A stretch of 13,187 nt of DNA from assembly GCA_964567085.1 (NCBI GenBank), contig CAZMKU010000042.1:1-13187 (forward strand), written 5' to 3'. This document shows, piece after piece, positions 1-7,256 of this stretch. The position numbers and the translations under genes are program-made. This DNA is from SVTX01 sp964567085 (GTDB lineage Bacteria; Bacillota; Clostridia; Oscillospirales; CAG-272). How positions within the stretch are numbered: position 1 is the first letter of the stretch; each line of letters begins with the position of its first letter. The notes beneath the pieces were generated by a model. That model searched no databases and was not told where the DNA came from. It worked only from the letters and a program-made list of their open reading frames with translations.

Positions 1-296
1 GCGGAGGCTGGCAGCTCTCCCCCCTCTACGACGTTAATCCCGTACCATACGGCAACGAGCTTGCGCTCTGTGTAGATACTACCGATGCGTCCATTTCGGT
101 TGACCTTGCCATTGAAACCGCGAAGTATTACGGCATCGATAACGAAACCGCCAAGAAATACGCAAGCGACATACTGACGACTGTAAAAAACAATTGGGAA
201 TCGGTTGCAGCTAAATGCGGTCTTGGTCGCGGCGAAATTGAAAATATGCGACCGGCATTCAGAGAGAGCGAAAAGCGCGCCGATACGATTATTTGA
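1..296 (+). CDS. HipA-family serine/threonine kinase, C-terminal fragment (5' end outside window)
   Basis: The reading frame is open from base 3 and ends at TGA 294-296, giving the last 97 residues. The fragment begins GGWQLSPLYDVNPVPYGNE, which matches the conserved 'W-x-L-(S/A)-P-x-Y-D-V-N-P' segment in the C-terminal lobe of HipA-like kinases. A helical tail follows, ending near VKNNWESVAAKCGL, also usual for HipA C-termini. HipA proteins are toxins of type II toxin-antitoxin systems that phosphorylate targets such as glutamyl-tRNA synthetase (family knowledge). The kinase core and any HipB-like antitoxin lie upstream of the window, so neither activity nor intactness can be judged here. 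A decayed SWIM-domain gene starts 18 bases after the stop and was probably once cotranscribed. Confidence 0.8.
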   Translation, partial: GGWQLSPLYDVNPVPYGNELALCVDTTDASISVDLAIETAKYYGIDNETAKKYASDILTTVKNNWESVAAKCGLGRGEIENMRPAFRESEKRADTII

Positions 297-314
297 CGGT
301 GAAAGGAAAAGCTT

Positions 315-584
315 ATGGGACTAATAGACTGTGCCAGCGGAAACTCCATTTGACGCGGATACGACTACTTCAAAGGAAACAAGGTATAAAAGCTTACCCC
401 TGTCGGTGACGGTATATACGAAGCCGAGGAAGAAAAGCGGCAATCCGAGATTGCCGACAAGCTCCCTTCTCTCATTCATAAGATGAAAAAGAGCGACCTC
501 GAATCTGCTCTGCTCCAAATTCTGTATGACGGACCGTCGTGGCAGTACGATAAATTCTTGCGAGAATATTTTGATATTTATTAA
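315..584 (+). pseudogene. Decayed SWIM zinc-finger family gene with two in-frame stops and an internal deletion
   Basis: An ATG at 315 is preceded by an AAAGGAAA ribosome site. One frame runs to TAA 582-584 and is interrupted by TGA at 351-353 and TAA at 387-389. The conceptual product starts MGLIDCASGNSI-stop-RGYDYFKGNKV-stop-KLTPVGDGIYEAEEEK and ends in LLQILYDGPSWQYDKFLREY. From memory of the family, small clostridial SWIM proteins start with 'DCASGNS-W-RGYDYYK' and end with 'LLQ-L-DGP-WQYD-F-RE'. The TGA falls where Trp is expected. The central SWIM motif (CxC...CxH) is missing: the sequence passes directly from 'VGDGIYEAE' to 'EEKRQSE', with the frame kept. About 89 codons remain of an expected 140 or so. 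The gene looks dead, or reduced to a non-zinc-binding remnant. It follows the hipA-like gene at 18 bases. Confidence 0.75.
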
Positions 585-637
585 CCGCTTTTTTCTTTGT
601 TTATTGCTCCCAATTATTTTGGGTGCGGTAAACGAAA

Positions 638-685
638 AAAACAAGCCCTGTGTATCTCAAAAAACGGATACGCAGGGCTTGTTTT
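638..685. terminator. Long stem-loop terminator, usable in both directions
   Basis: The left arm (638-656) and right arm (667-685) pair over 19 positions with a single G-U wobble around a 10-base loop. The arms end in AAAAC and GTTTT, so each strand has a short T run at its outer edge. The minus strand has a longer one, because 635-641 are all A on the plus strand. It sits 53 bases after the decayed SWIM gene and most likely ended the hipA-SWIM transcript. Confidence 0.75.
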
Positions 686-890
686 CTGACCACATGTTTG
701 ACCACTTCGGGTGTGGACTACGTGGAAACAGTAGTACACGAGAGCACGAAAACGTACGGTTTGGTTGACAGAATAGCACTAAATGACACTAAAAAAACAT
801 AAAAATCGGTCTTGGGGCAATAGAGGCCGCAAGCTCATATTTTAACTTTTGCGAAAAAAGGGACGCGGCAAGGCAGCAGCCGTGCCCATC
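686..890. other. Intergenic stretch with no gene recognised
   Basis: No convincing gene lies between the hairpin at 638-685 and the pyk terminator. Short open frames here lack ribosome sites and resemble nothing I know. There is an imperfect GTGG/CCAC-rich palindromic patch at 690-725, and a CACTAAA direct repeat around 777-792. It may be eroded remains of former sequence linked to the hipA-SWIM unit, but that is only a guess. Confidence 0.4.
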
Positions 891-892
891 AC

Positions 893-933
893 AAATTATG
901 CGTGTTATCCGTTAAGGATAACACGCATAATTT
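893..933 (-). terminator. Terminator-like hairpin after pyk
   Basis: The arms 893-910 and 916-933 form a perfect 18-bp stem with a 5-base loop, 15 bases beyond the pyk stop codon in the direction of transcription. The T run on the minus strand is poor (ATTT inside the stem, then GTGATG). It is therefore a strong hairpin but not a textbook intrinsic terminator. Position makes pyk the obvious client. Confidence 0.7.
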
Positions 934-947
934 CGCCCTATTGTTTT

Positions 948-2360
948 TCAGATCTCATCAATCTTAATCAAATTTGACTTACCCGAGTGTCCCGTGGTAT
1001 CTCCGCCCGTGATGACGATCCTCTCGCCCTTCTTGAGTCCGAGCTCTGCTTTCGCGATCTTCTTTGCGGTATAGAAAAGCACGTCGGTCGACGTGAATTC
1101 CTCGCACATCGCGGGAATTACGCCCCAGGAGAGAGCAAGCTTTCTCCAGGTCTTCTCGTTTGTCGTGAGACCGATCAGCGGAACGGGCGCGCGGAAACGC
1201 GATACCATTCTCGCGGTCTTTCCCGAAAGCGAGCAGGCAACTATCGCCGACGCCTTGATATCTATCGCCATTCCGCAAGTGGAATGCGAAACCGCGTCGG
1301 TCATATTACGGATCTCAAAGTCTGCCTCATAAAAACGCTTCTTATAGTTAATATTTGCTTCGGTGGTTTCAGCGATCTTAGCCATAGTCTGCACAGCCTG
1401 TACGGGATATTTGCCCGCGGCGGTCTCGCCCGAGAGCATAATTGCACTGGTTCCGTCGTAAACCGCGTTCGCAATATCCGAGATCTCGGCTCTCGTGGGA
1501 CGGGGATTCGTAATCATGGATTCAAGCATTTCCGTAGCGGTAATAACGCGCTTGCCCAGCATACGGCACTTTGTAATAAGCTTCTTCTGAATAGAGGGAA
1601 GATACTCAAACGGTATCTCAACGCCCATATCTCCGCGCGCAACCATAATACCGTCGCACTCACTGCAGATCTCCTCGATATTGTCAACGCCCGACTGATT
1701 TTCGATCTTTGCAATAAGCTCAATGCCCTCAGCGCCTATTTCATTCAAATAATTCTTTACGTCAATAAGATCCTGACCGCACGAAACGAACGAGCAAGCA
1801 ATGTAATCAATATCATTTTCCACACCGAACTTAATATCCTTCTTGTCCTGCTCGGAGAGGTAGGGCTGCTTCATTACCTTACCCGGGAAGCTCATGCTCT
1901 TTCTATCAGAAAGATCTCCGCCGCAGATAACTCTGCACTCAATATTATTGCCGTCAATATTTTCAACCTTAAAGGACAAAAGCCCGTTGTTAAGAAGGAT
2001 AGTGTCTCCGACAGAAAGCTCCTCGGAAAGCTTCGCGTAGTTTACCGAAACGCGCTGATCGTTTCCCACGACGTCATCAGTAGTAAAAGTAAAGCTATCG
2101 CCGTCGCAAAGCGTGATCTTGCCGTTCTCAAAGGTCTTGATTCTGTACTCGGGACCCTTCGTATCAAGCATGATAGCAATAGGAAGCCCAAGCTCCTCGC
2201 GAACCTCCTTGACCATATCTATTCTTTTCTTGTGATCCTCGTGTGTGTTATGTGAAAAGTTAAGTCTCGCCACGTTCATTCCCGCGCGGCAAAGTCCTAT
2301 CAGAATTTCTTTAGTGGCGCTCGCAGGTCCGAGCGTACAAACGATTTTAGTCTTGCGCAT
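948..2360 (-). CDS. pyk: Pyruvate kinase
   Basis: This 470-residue protein catalyses phosphoenolpyruvate + ADP to pyruvate + ATP, the last step of glycolysis, in the cytoplasm. The N-terminus MRKTKIVCTLGPAS is diagnostic. Visible active-site elements are R32/N34/S36 in 'ARLNFSH', D66-T67-K68 in 'LDTKGPE', catalytic K218 in 'IAKIEN' with metal ligand E220, D244 in 'ARGDMG', and 'TATEMLESM' at 274-282. The B domain lies at about residues 70-165 and the regulatory C domain at about 345-470. Length is that of the short form, without the extra C-terminal PEP-utiliser domain seen in some Firmicutes. In 'TATEMLESM', Glu replaces the more usual Gln. The ATG is preceded by AGGAGA at good spacing. It is monocistronic, with its own promoter (2423-2451) and hairpin (893-933). 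Confidence 0.97.
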   Translation of the reverse strand: MRKTKIVCTLGPASATKEILIGLCRAGMNVARLNFSHNTHEDHKKRIDMVKEVREELGLPIAIMLDTKGPEYRIKTFENGKITLCDGDSFTFTTDDVVGNDQRVSVNYAKLSEELSVGDTILLNNGLLSFKVENIDGNNIECRVICGGDLSDRKSMSFPGKVMKQPYLSEQDKKDIKFGVENDIDYIACSFVSCGQDLIDVKNYLNEIGAEGIELIAKIENQSGVDNIEEICSECDGIMVARGDMGVEIPFEYLPSIQKKLITKCRMLGKRVITATEMLESMITNPRPTRAEISDIANAVYDGTSAIMLSGETAAGKYPVQAVQTMAKIAETTEANINYKKRFYEADFEIRNMTDAVSHSTCGMAIDIKASAIVACSLSGKTARMVSRFRAPVPLIGLTTNEKTWRKLALSWGVIPAMCEEFTSTDVLFYTAKKIAKAELGLKKGERIVITGGDTTGHSGKSNLIKIDEI

Positions 2361-2422
2361 ACGTTTCTCCTATATTTCAATTTGTAGCCATCAGCAATAC
2401 AAAGCCAAACTACGCTATTATA

Positions 2423-2451
2423 ATTATATCACACTCCCGATAAATTTGCAA
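2423..2451 (-). promoter_or_regulatory. pyk promoter
   Basis: On the minus strand, -35 TTGCAA (2446-2451), a 17-base spacer ending TGTGA, and -10 TATAAT (2423-2428). The TGn before the -10 makes it an extended -10 promoter. It lies about 60 bases upstream of the pyk ATG. Confidence 0.8.
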
Positions 2452-2480
2452 GTATTCCCGCAATAAAATTTCAATATATA

Positions 2481-2526
2481 AAAAACGCTTATGTCAAAAC
2501 GGTTTTCGTCTGTCTCAAGCGTTTTT
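2481..2526 (-). terminator. Terminator of the GlpA-like/GlpB-like/DUF1667 operon
   Basis: Arms AAAAACGCTT (2481-2490) and AAGCGTTTTT (2517-2526) pair perfectly. An inner AAAAC/GTTTT hairpin sits in the loop. It lies 4 bases after the DUF1667 stop codon, and the minus strand ends the stem with a T run, as expected of an intrinsic terminator. Confidence 0.85.
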
Positions 2527-2530
2527 GCTT

Positions 2531-2878
2531 TTATGCGTTTGCGCAAGCCACGACTGAAGCTCCCGTACCGCAAACGTTCTCAATTATAACGTCACCGACA
2601 CAAATTTTGCCCTCGGGACGAATAGAGCTTATCTCCCTCATCACCTCAAATACCTTTTCCTTTGGCACGACGTCTGCCGTCTTTACGGGAACGATTCTTC
2701 CGTCCGCGCATCGCACGGTCGTGGTTACCGTTCTCATAGGATGCGCGCATTCATTCTCGGCGTAGGTAATACCTCTCTTGCAGCCGTTTCCCGAAACGCT
2801 CTTGACCGAGCCGTCCGAATTGAATTCAACCTTAAGATTACAGCCTCTGGGGCAAATGATACAAGTCAATTCTCTCAT
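2531..2878 (-). CDS. DUF1667 family cysteine-rich redox protein
   Basis: A 115-residue protein starting MRELTCIICPRGCNLKV. Cysteines C6, C9, C13 and C33 form a C-x2-C-x3-C-x19-C pattern in an N-terminal segment that resembles the iron-sulfur cluster motif of molybdopterin oxidoreductases, so a bound Fe-S cluster is likely (inference). Further cysteines occur at C44 and in the C-terminal half. DUF1667 proteins are regularly the third gene behind a GlpA-like dehydrogenase and a GlpB-like flavoprotein, as in Thermotoga (established context). A role as an electron-transfer or assembly subunit of that complex fits, but I know of no proven function. Its ATG overlaps the preceding gene's stop by 4 bases (ATGA), with AGGAGG upstream inside that gene, so the two are translationally coupled. 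Confidence 0.88.
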   Translation of the reverse strand: MRELTCIICPRGCNLKVEFNSDGSVKSVSGNGCKRGITYAENECAHPMRTVTTTVRCADGRIVPVKTADVVPKEKVFEVMREISSIRPEGKICVGDVIIENVCGTGASVVACANA

Positions 2879-4137
2879 CGCCTTACCTCCTCAAGCGCAA
2901 CGGTCACCTTGCCGTTCTCAACAGATTCTATCATCTGAGCGGTAAGCTTTACGGCTTCCATCTCACCGGGCGCAAGCTTGAGCTTTTTCTTCTCAAGCAA
3001 CACTCTGTCTCCGTCACGAACAACAATTTTTTTGTTTCTGAATACGTCGGCGACGCGGAAATATATATCCGTGTCCTTGACCTCGCAAAGTCTCTGCGGA
3101 ACGGTATATCTCACTCCGCCCTCGGCAGAGATCGAAATATCAACAGTCTTCCCGCGCTTACCGTTTATATAATCCGCGGCAGCTCTGCCCGCAATTACGG
3201 ACTCGTCGGAAACATAGTCAACGAGGTCGTGAACGTGAAGCGCGTTTCCGCAAGCGAAAATACCTTCAGCCTCAGTCTGTCTGCCGCCGTCAACGACAGC
3301 TCCGCCCGTAACTCCGTCAAGCTCAATTCCCGCCGCCTTTGTAAGCTCGTTTTCGGGAATAAGTCCGCAGGAGAGAAGGAGCGTATCGCAAGGAATATAT
3401 TCCTCGCTTTCCTTAATAGGTCGGCGATTCTCGTCAACGCGAGCGACGGTTACGCCCTCGAGTCGTTCTCTGCCGTGAATATTGACCACCGTATGAGAAA
3501 GCTTCAGAGGAATATTGAAATCGTTTAGACACTGCTCGATATTTCTCGCAAGACCGCCCGAATACGGCATAAGCTCGCACACCGCGCGGACGTTCGCGCC
3601 CTCGAGCGTCATCCTTCTCGCCATAATAAGACCGATATCGCCCGAGCCGAGAATAACGACCTCACGACCGGGCATATAGCCCTTCATATTAACGAATTTC
3701 TGTGCAGTTCCCGCGGTATAGATCCCCGCAGGTCTGTCTCCCGCAATATTAAGCGCGCCCTTGGGTCTTTCACGACAGCCCATAGCAAGAATTACAGCCT
3801 TCGCATCAACAAAGAAAATTCCCTTTTCCTTATTCATCGCGGTGACTCTCTTGTCCTTATCTATATCAACCACCATAGTGTCGAGCATAAAGGGTATTTC
3901 AAGCTCGCGCACTTGTCTTTCATATCTGTAAGCATACTCGGGGCCCGTAAGCTCCTCGCCAAAGCGATGAAGCCCAAAGCCATTGTGTATGCACTGACGC
4001 AAAATACCGCCGAGGGCATTGTCGCGCTCAAGAATGAGAATATCCGAAATTCCCGCCTCGCGCGCCGCAACCGCCGCTGACATACCCGCAGGGCCGCCGC
4101 CGACTATAACGAGGTCGCACTTTATAATTTCTGCCAT
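2875..4137 (-). CDS. GlpB-like FAD/NAD(P)-dependent oxidoreductase
   Basis: A 420-residue soluble flavoprotein with two Rossmann folds. The FAD site is at the N-terminus, GGGPAG at 13-18 with E37 closing the ribose site in 'ILILERD'. The NAD(P) site is at 159-175 with GSGDIG at 164-169. A late 'GIFACGNALHVHDLVD' segment supplies the second FAD-binding motif. The motif 'LRQCIHNGFG' near residue 46 is typical of the branch found beside GlpA-like dehydrogenases, where it probably passes electrons between the dehydrogenase and NAD(H) or another carrier (inference). Annotation pipelines often call this family 'NADH oxidase' or 'pyridine nucleotide-disulfide oxidoreductase'. It begins 4 bases after the GlpA-like stop, and its GGAGG site overlaps the end of that gene. 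It overlaps DUF1667 by 4 bases. Confidence 0.88.
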   Translation of the reverse strand: MAEIIKCDLVIVGGGPAGMSAAVAAREAGISDILILERDNALGGILRQCIHNGFGLHRFGEELTGPEYAYRYERQVRELEIPFMLDTMVVDIDKDKRVTAMNKEKGIFFVDAKAVILAMGCRERPKGALNIAGDRPAGIYTAGTAQKFVNMKGYMPGREVVILGSGDIGLIMARRMTLEGANVRAVCELMPYSGGLARNIEQCLNDFNIPLKLSHTVVNIHGRERLEGVTVARVDENRRPIKESEEYIPCDTLLLSCGLIPENELTKAAGIELDGVTGGAVVDGGRQTEAEGIFACGNALHVHDLVDYVSDESVIAGRAAADYINGKRGKTVDISISAEGGVRYTVPQRLCEVKDTDIYFRVADVFRNKKIVVRDGDRVLLEKKKLKLAPGEMEAVKLTAQMIESVENGKVTVALEEVRR

Positions 4138-4141
4138 CGTC

Positions 4142-5569
4142 TTAGCCCTCCTTCGTACGTCCGATATTTATATACGACTTGCCGCCGAATTTCGTTATAT
4201 CGGCGTAATCGCAGCCCTGCTCCTTGGCGAGAAGCTCGACAACGTAAGGCAAGCAGAAGCCACCCTGACATCTTCCCATAGACGCTCTCGTTCGTCTTTT
4301 TACACCGTCAACGTCGCGCGGCTTGGGATTGGTTCTGATCGCCTCGAGAATTTCGCCCTCCGTAACCATTTCGCAACGGCAGATAATGTGAGCATATTCG
4401 GGATGCTCCTTAATTATCTCGTTCTTCTCGTCAACCGAAAGAGTTGAAAAATAGTGCATAGGCTTTCTCGTAGCGCAAAAATCCGTCTTTTCGGTCATAG
4501 AAAGTCCTGCATCTTTCAAAAGCTGTGCAACGTAAATAGCGATCGCGGGAGAAGCCGTAAGTCCGGGGGACTCAATTCCCGCGCAGTTTACAAAGCCGCC
4601 GCGCTCGTTTATGATAAAGTCACCCGTAGAGCCCGTGGCGCGAAGTCCCGAGAACGAGGTGATCACCTTGCCCATATTGATGCCTGACACCTGCTCCGAC
4701 GCCTGCGCTCTTACCTTGGAGAGTCCCTCGGCCGTTGTCTTAACGTCGGTCTTGTCGTCAATATTTTCTGCAGTAGGGCCGAGCAGGAGATTTCCGTCAA
4801 CCGTGGGGGAAACGAGTATTCCCTTACCCATAGCCGAGGGACAACGGAAGATCGTATGCGACACAAGATCTCCGCACTCGCGATCAAGAAGCATATACTC
4901 ACCTCGGCGCGCGGTAATATTAAAGGAGTCATCTCCCACCATACGCGCAATATCGTCCGCGTGAACGCCCGCGCAGTTAATTACGAATTTTGCTTCAACC
5001 GACGCGTCGGCACTTGATACTCTATAACCGTTTTGAAGCTTTTCTATACTCTGCACGTCAAAGTCGAGATAGAGCTCTACGCCGTTATCCATAGCGTTAC
5101 CGACCGCCGCCATACAAAGCTCGTAGGGGCAGATTATCGCGCCCGTGGGAGCGCGCAGGGCGACCGTAACGTCCTTGCCTATATTCCTTTCGAGCTTCAA
5201 TATCTCGTCACGCTCAAGCAAGGAAAGCCCATCGACGCCATTTCTCTTTCCACGCTCCAAAAGCTCGCAAAGAGCCGCCCTGTCCCCGTCGTTAAAGCCA
5301 ACGACGAGCGATCCGTTTCGTTTATACTTTACGCCAAGCTCGCGCGCAATATTCTCCATCATTTTCGAGCCTTGAACGTTCAAAGCCGCCTTAAGAGTTC
5401 CCTCTTTTGCATCATATCCCGCATGAACGATACCGCTGTTTGCGCGAGTCGCGCCGAGAGCGACGTCTGCGCCCTTTTCAACTATCGCGACCGATAACTC
5501 GTAGCGTGAAAGCTCTCTTGCAATCATTCCGCCTACAACGCCCGCGCCTATCACAATAACGTCAAGCAT
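4142..5569 (-). CDS. GlpA-like FAD-dependent dehydrogenase with C-terminal BFD-type [2Fe-2S] domain (probable anaerobic glycerol-3-phosphate dehydrogenase)
   Basis: A 475-residue protein of the DAO-fold dehydrogenase family. FAD-binding GAGVVG is at 8-13, E31 closes the first Rossmann unit, and 'GATRANSGIVHAGYD' (39-53) is the hallmark of this group. The C-terminal 80 residues form a BFD-like iron-sulfur domain with C397, C399, C434 and C439 (C-x-C-x34-C-x4-C). Family members oxidise glycerol-3-phosphate to dihydroxyacetone phosphate, or act on related 2-hydroxy acids such as 2-hydroxyglutarate. The three-gene context favours the glycerol-3-phosphate role, but no glpK or glpF is in view. It leads the operon. 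The ATG has GGAGG at 8 bases and a promoter directly upstream. There is no membrane segment. Confidence 0.85.
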   Translation of the reverse strand: MLDVIVIGAGVVGGMIARELSRYELSVAIVEKGADVALGATRANSGIVHAGYDAKEGTLKAALNVQGSKMMENIARELGVKYKRNGSLVVGFNDGDRAALCELLERGKRNGVDGLSLLERDEILKLERNIGKDVTVALRAPTGAIICPYELCMAAVGNAMDNGVELYLDFDVQSIEKLQNGYRVSSADASVEAKFVINCAGVHADDIARMVGDDSFNITARRGEYMLLDRECGDLVSHTIFRCPSAMGKGILVSPTVDGNLLLGPTAENIDDKTDVKTTAEGLSKVRAQASEQVSGINMGKVITSFSGLRATGSTGDFIINERGGFVNCAGIESPGLTASPAIAIYVAQLLKDAGLSMTEKTDFCATRKPMHYFSTLSVDEKNEIIKEHPEYAHIICRCEMVTEGEILEAIRTNPKPRDVDGVKRRTRASMGRCQGGFCLPYVVELLAKEQGCDYADITKFGGKSYINIGRTKEG

Positions 5570-5609
5570 TAAAACTACCTCCGTTAAATCTTTTAATCAC
5601 CAAAATATT

Positions 5610-5638
5610 ATTGTATCACAGCAACAAGCTAAAATCAA
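5610..5638 (-). promoter_or_regulatory. Promoter of the GlpA-like operon
   Basis: On the minus strand, -35 TTGATT (5633-5638), 17-base spacer ending TGTGA, -10 TACAAT (5610-5615). It lies about 40 bases ahead of the GlpA-like ATG, so the leader is short and leaves no room for a large riboswitch. Confidence 0.75.
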
Positions 5639-5672
5639 GAGCTTTGTGAAATTATAAATGAAAATTCAGCAA

Positions 5673-5705
5673 AAAAGAGAGCCTGTAAAACACAAACTCT
5701 CTTTT
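5673..5705 (-). terminator. Terminator of the ABC importer/esterase operon
   Basis: AAAAGAGAG (5673-5681) pairs with CTCTCTTTT (5697-5705), with a 15-base loop. It starts 5 bases after the esterase stop codon, and on the minus strand the stem ends in a T run. It sits just upstream of the GlpA-like promoter and insulates the two operons. Confidence 0.8.
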
Positions 5706-5709
5706 AAAT

Positions 5710-7245
5710 TTAATTAACAACAATACTGAATGCAGGGCACGGCAGATTATTGCCGCCGCGGAGATTGGCGTTGTCGATAGTTACGTATGTAAAATACGCG
5801 TAATTCACGTGATCGGGAACGACACCCTCGGGCAAGTCGATAAGCACCGACGAGCGAGTCGCGATCGTCGCTCTGACCTTTATCTGATCATCATAATCAC
5901 CCACCGTGAATCCCTCGACCTCGCGGTCAAGGCTGTCAACGGGCGTATGACCAAGCACGGTGAGTCCCGAGCTTACGTTCTTGAACTCAACCATTATCTG
6001 ATGCGCCGCGGGATAGTAGTTTGCAACCGTAGGCATCGGCGAGGTAGCCTCGCTTTCCTTCTCGATTCCGTATTCCTTTGCAAGCACTACCTTCGCCAGA
6101 CGTTCGCCAAGCTCAAGCTTGCGGGGAGAATGCGCCCAGTCGTGAAAATCCTCGGGCGAGCCCAAGTCCATATCAACGACGAGCGAGGAATTCGGAATTA
6201 CCGAGAGCGCGTCGTACTGCTTGATTCGAAGAATATCCGTAAACTTGAAAAGCCCCGAGCCCGTAACGCAGTAATTCGAAAGCTGGACGTTATAGAACGG
6301 AAATTCAAATCCGAAGCTTCGTCTTTCGTCTGCTACGAGAAGCGCCAATTCATACGTATATTTCTCGGCAAGAGCGCGGTCAAGCGCCTCGCTCTCTCCC
6401 TGGAAGAAAAGCATCGCTCTGAAGCTCAAACCAATAAGGGGGTGAATTAAAGTGTTATAGTAACCCGATTCCCTTACGTTCGCGCCGAAATAATAGCCCT
6501 CATTGTGCGCAAGCTCCTCGGGAAGCAGCTCGCGGATACAAGCGCCGCCCGCCGCCATCATAACAAGTCCTATCGGAACGTCTACGAATTTCGCAAGCTC
6601 GCGGGCAAAATAGAAGCCCATAGCCGAGAATGCGCACGCCGCCTCGCGTGTCGGCTTTCTCCAGCTCCACTCGGGATTTACTATATCCCTCTGCGGATGA
6701 TTGCAAAATTCCTGATGCGTATAAACGAAATTCTGTGTCTGAGGGAAAAGCCTTATCGCCTCGTCCTCGTAAAATTCAAGGCTGGGCGTAAACGACATAC
6801 AGTGCGAGAGATTTACCTCTGCGTTCGACTGACCGCCCAAAAGATATACGTCGCCGACAAGCACGTCGGAGAAAACCTCGCGATGATTTTTGTCGTCGTA
6901 AATGACAAGCTCTCTGCCCTCTCTGCTATATCTTTCGGGGGCAAAGGTAAGCGTCCACTTACCGTCCTCGCCAACCGTCGCATTTGCCGTCTGTCCCGCA
7001 AACTCACCGAACACCTTGCCGCCGACGTCGGTCGAAAAGCCCCATATCTTTATAGGCTTCTCTCTTTGCAACACCATATTCGAGGAGAAAGCGCCCGACA
7101 CCTTAAACTCGGGGCAGACCCAACCGTCCTCGGCTTTAACTACAGTTTTCTGCTCTGCCGTCGGGAGAGCTACGCTCTCGTCGCTATCCATTTTGGGAAG
7201 CGCGACAGAGGTGGTTTCGTTCGTATTTTTATTTATTTCACTCAT
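5710..7245 (-). CDS. Sialate O-acetylesterase-like SGNH hydrolase (CE6/SASA type), cytoplasmic
   Basis: A 511-residue protein from the ATG at 7243-7245. A longer TTG-started reading to 7260 is possible, but AGGGGTGAG sits just before this ATG and would be coding in the longer form. The SASA domain spans about 130-390. It has the serine block 'GDVYLLGGQSNAE' (S140 nucleophile), a GG pair at 233-234, 'FFQGESEA' (281-288), and a late 'HDWAHSPRK' with D369 and H372 as likely dyad partners, matching the family's usual D-x-H-P block. Relatives remove acetyl groups from sialic acids or from xylan and other glycans. There is no signal peptide, so it should act inside the cell. Residues 1-45 are hydrophilic, with SVALP repeated twice. 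It is the last gene of the importer operon, 11 bases after the ATPase stop. The true substrate is unknown. Confidence 0.85.
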   Translation of the reverse strand: MSEINKNTNETTSVALPKMDSDESVALPTAEQKTVVKAEDGWVCPEFKVSGAFSSNMVLQREKPIKIWGFSTDVGGKVFGEFAGQTANATVGEDGKWTLTFAPERYSREGRELVIYDDKNHREVFSDVLVGDVYLLGGQSNAEVNLSHCMSFTPSLEFYEDEAIRLFPQTQNFVYTHQEFCNHPQRDIVNPEWSWRKPTREAACAFSAMGFYFARELAKFVDVPIGLVMMAAGGACIRELLPEELAHNEGYYFGANVRESGYYNTLIHPLIGLSFRAMLFFQGESEALDRALAEKYTYELALLVADERRSFGFEFPFYNVQLSNYCVTGSGLFKFTDILRIKQYDALSVIPNSSLVVDMDLGSPEDFHDWAHSPRKLELGERLAKVVLAKEYGIEKESEATSPMPTVANYYPAAHQIMVEFKNVSSGLTVLGHTPVDSLDREVEGFTVGDYDDQIKVRATIATRSSVLIDLPEGVVPDHVNYAYFTYVTIDNANLRGGNNLPCPAFSIVVN

Positions 7246-7256
7246 ACTCTCACCCC

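Noticed and set aside
351..389. Recoding of TGA as Trp or selenocysteine in the SWIM gene
   Set aside because: TGA ends other genes in the window (pyk, the GlpB-like gene, the permease and the ATPase). A second stop (TAA) follows 11 codons later, and the zinc finger is missing, so decay is simpler.
987..2255. Long open frame antisense to pyk
   Set aside because: It lies wholly opposite a clear pyruvate kinase gene. Its translation resembles no family, it has no ribosome site, and it fits a stop-poor antisense frame.
4142..5569. Assignment of the dehydrogenase as L-2-hydroxyglutarate oxidase
   Set aside because: The fold is shared, but the BFD-type iron-sulfur tail and the GlpB-like/DUF1667 neighbours fit the anaerobic glycerol-3-phosphate dehydrogenase group better. 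It is not excluded.
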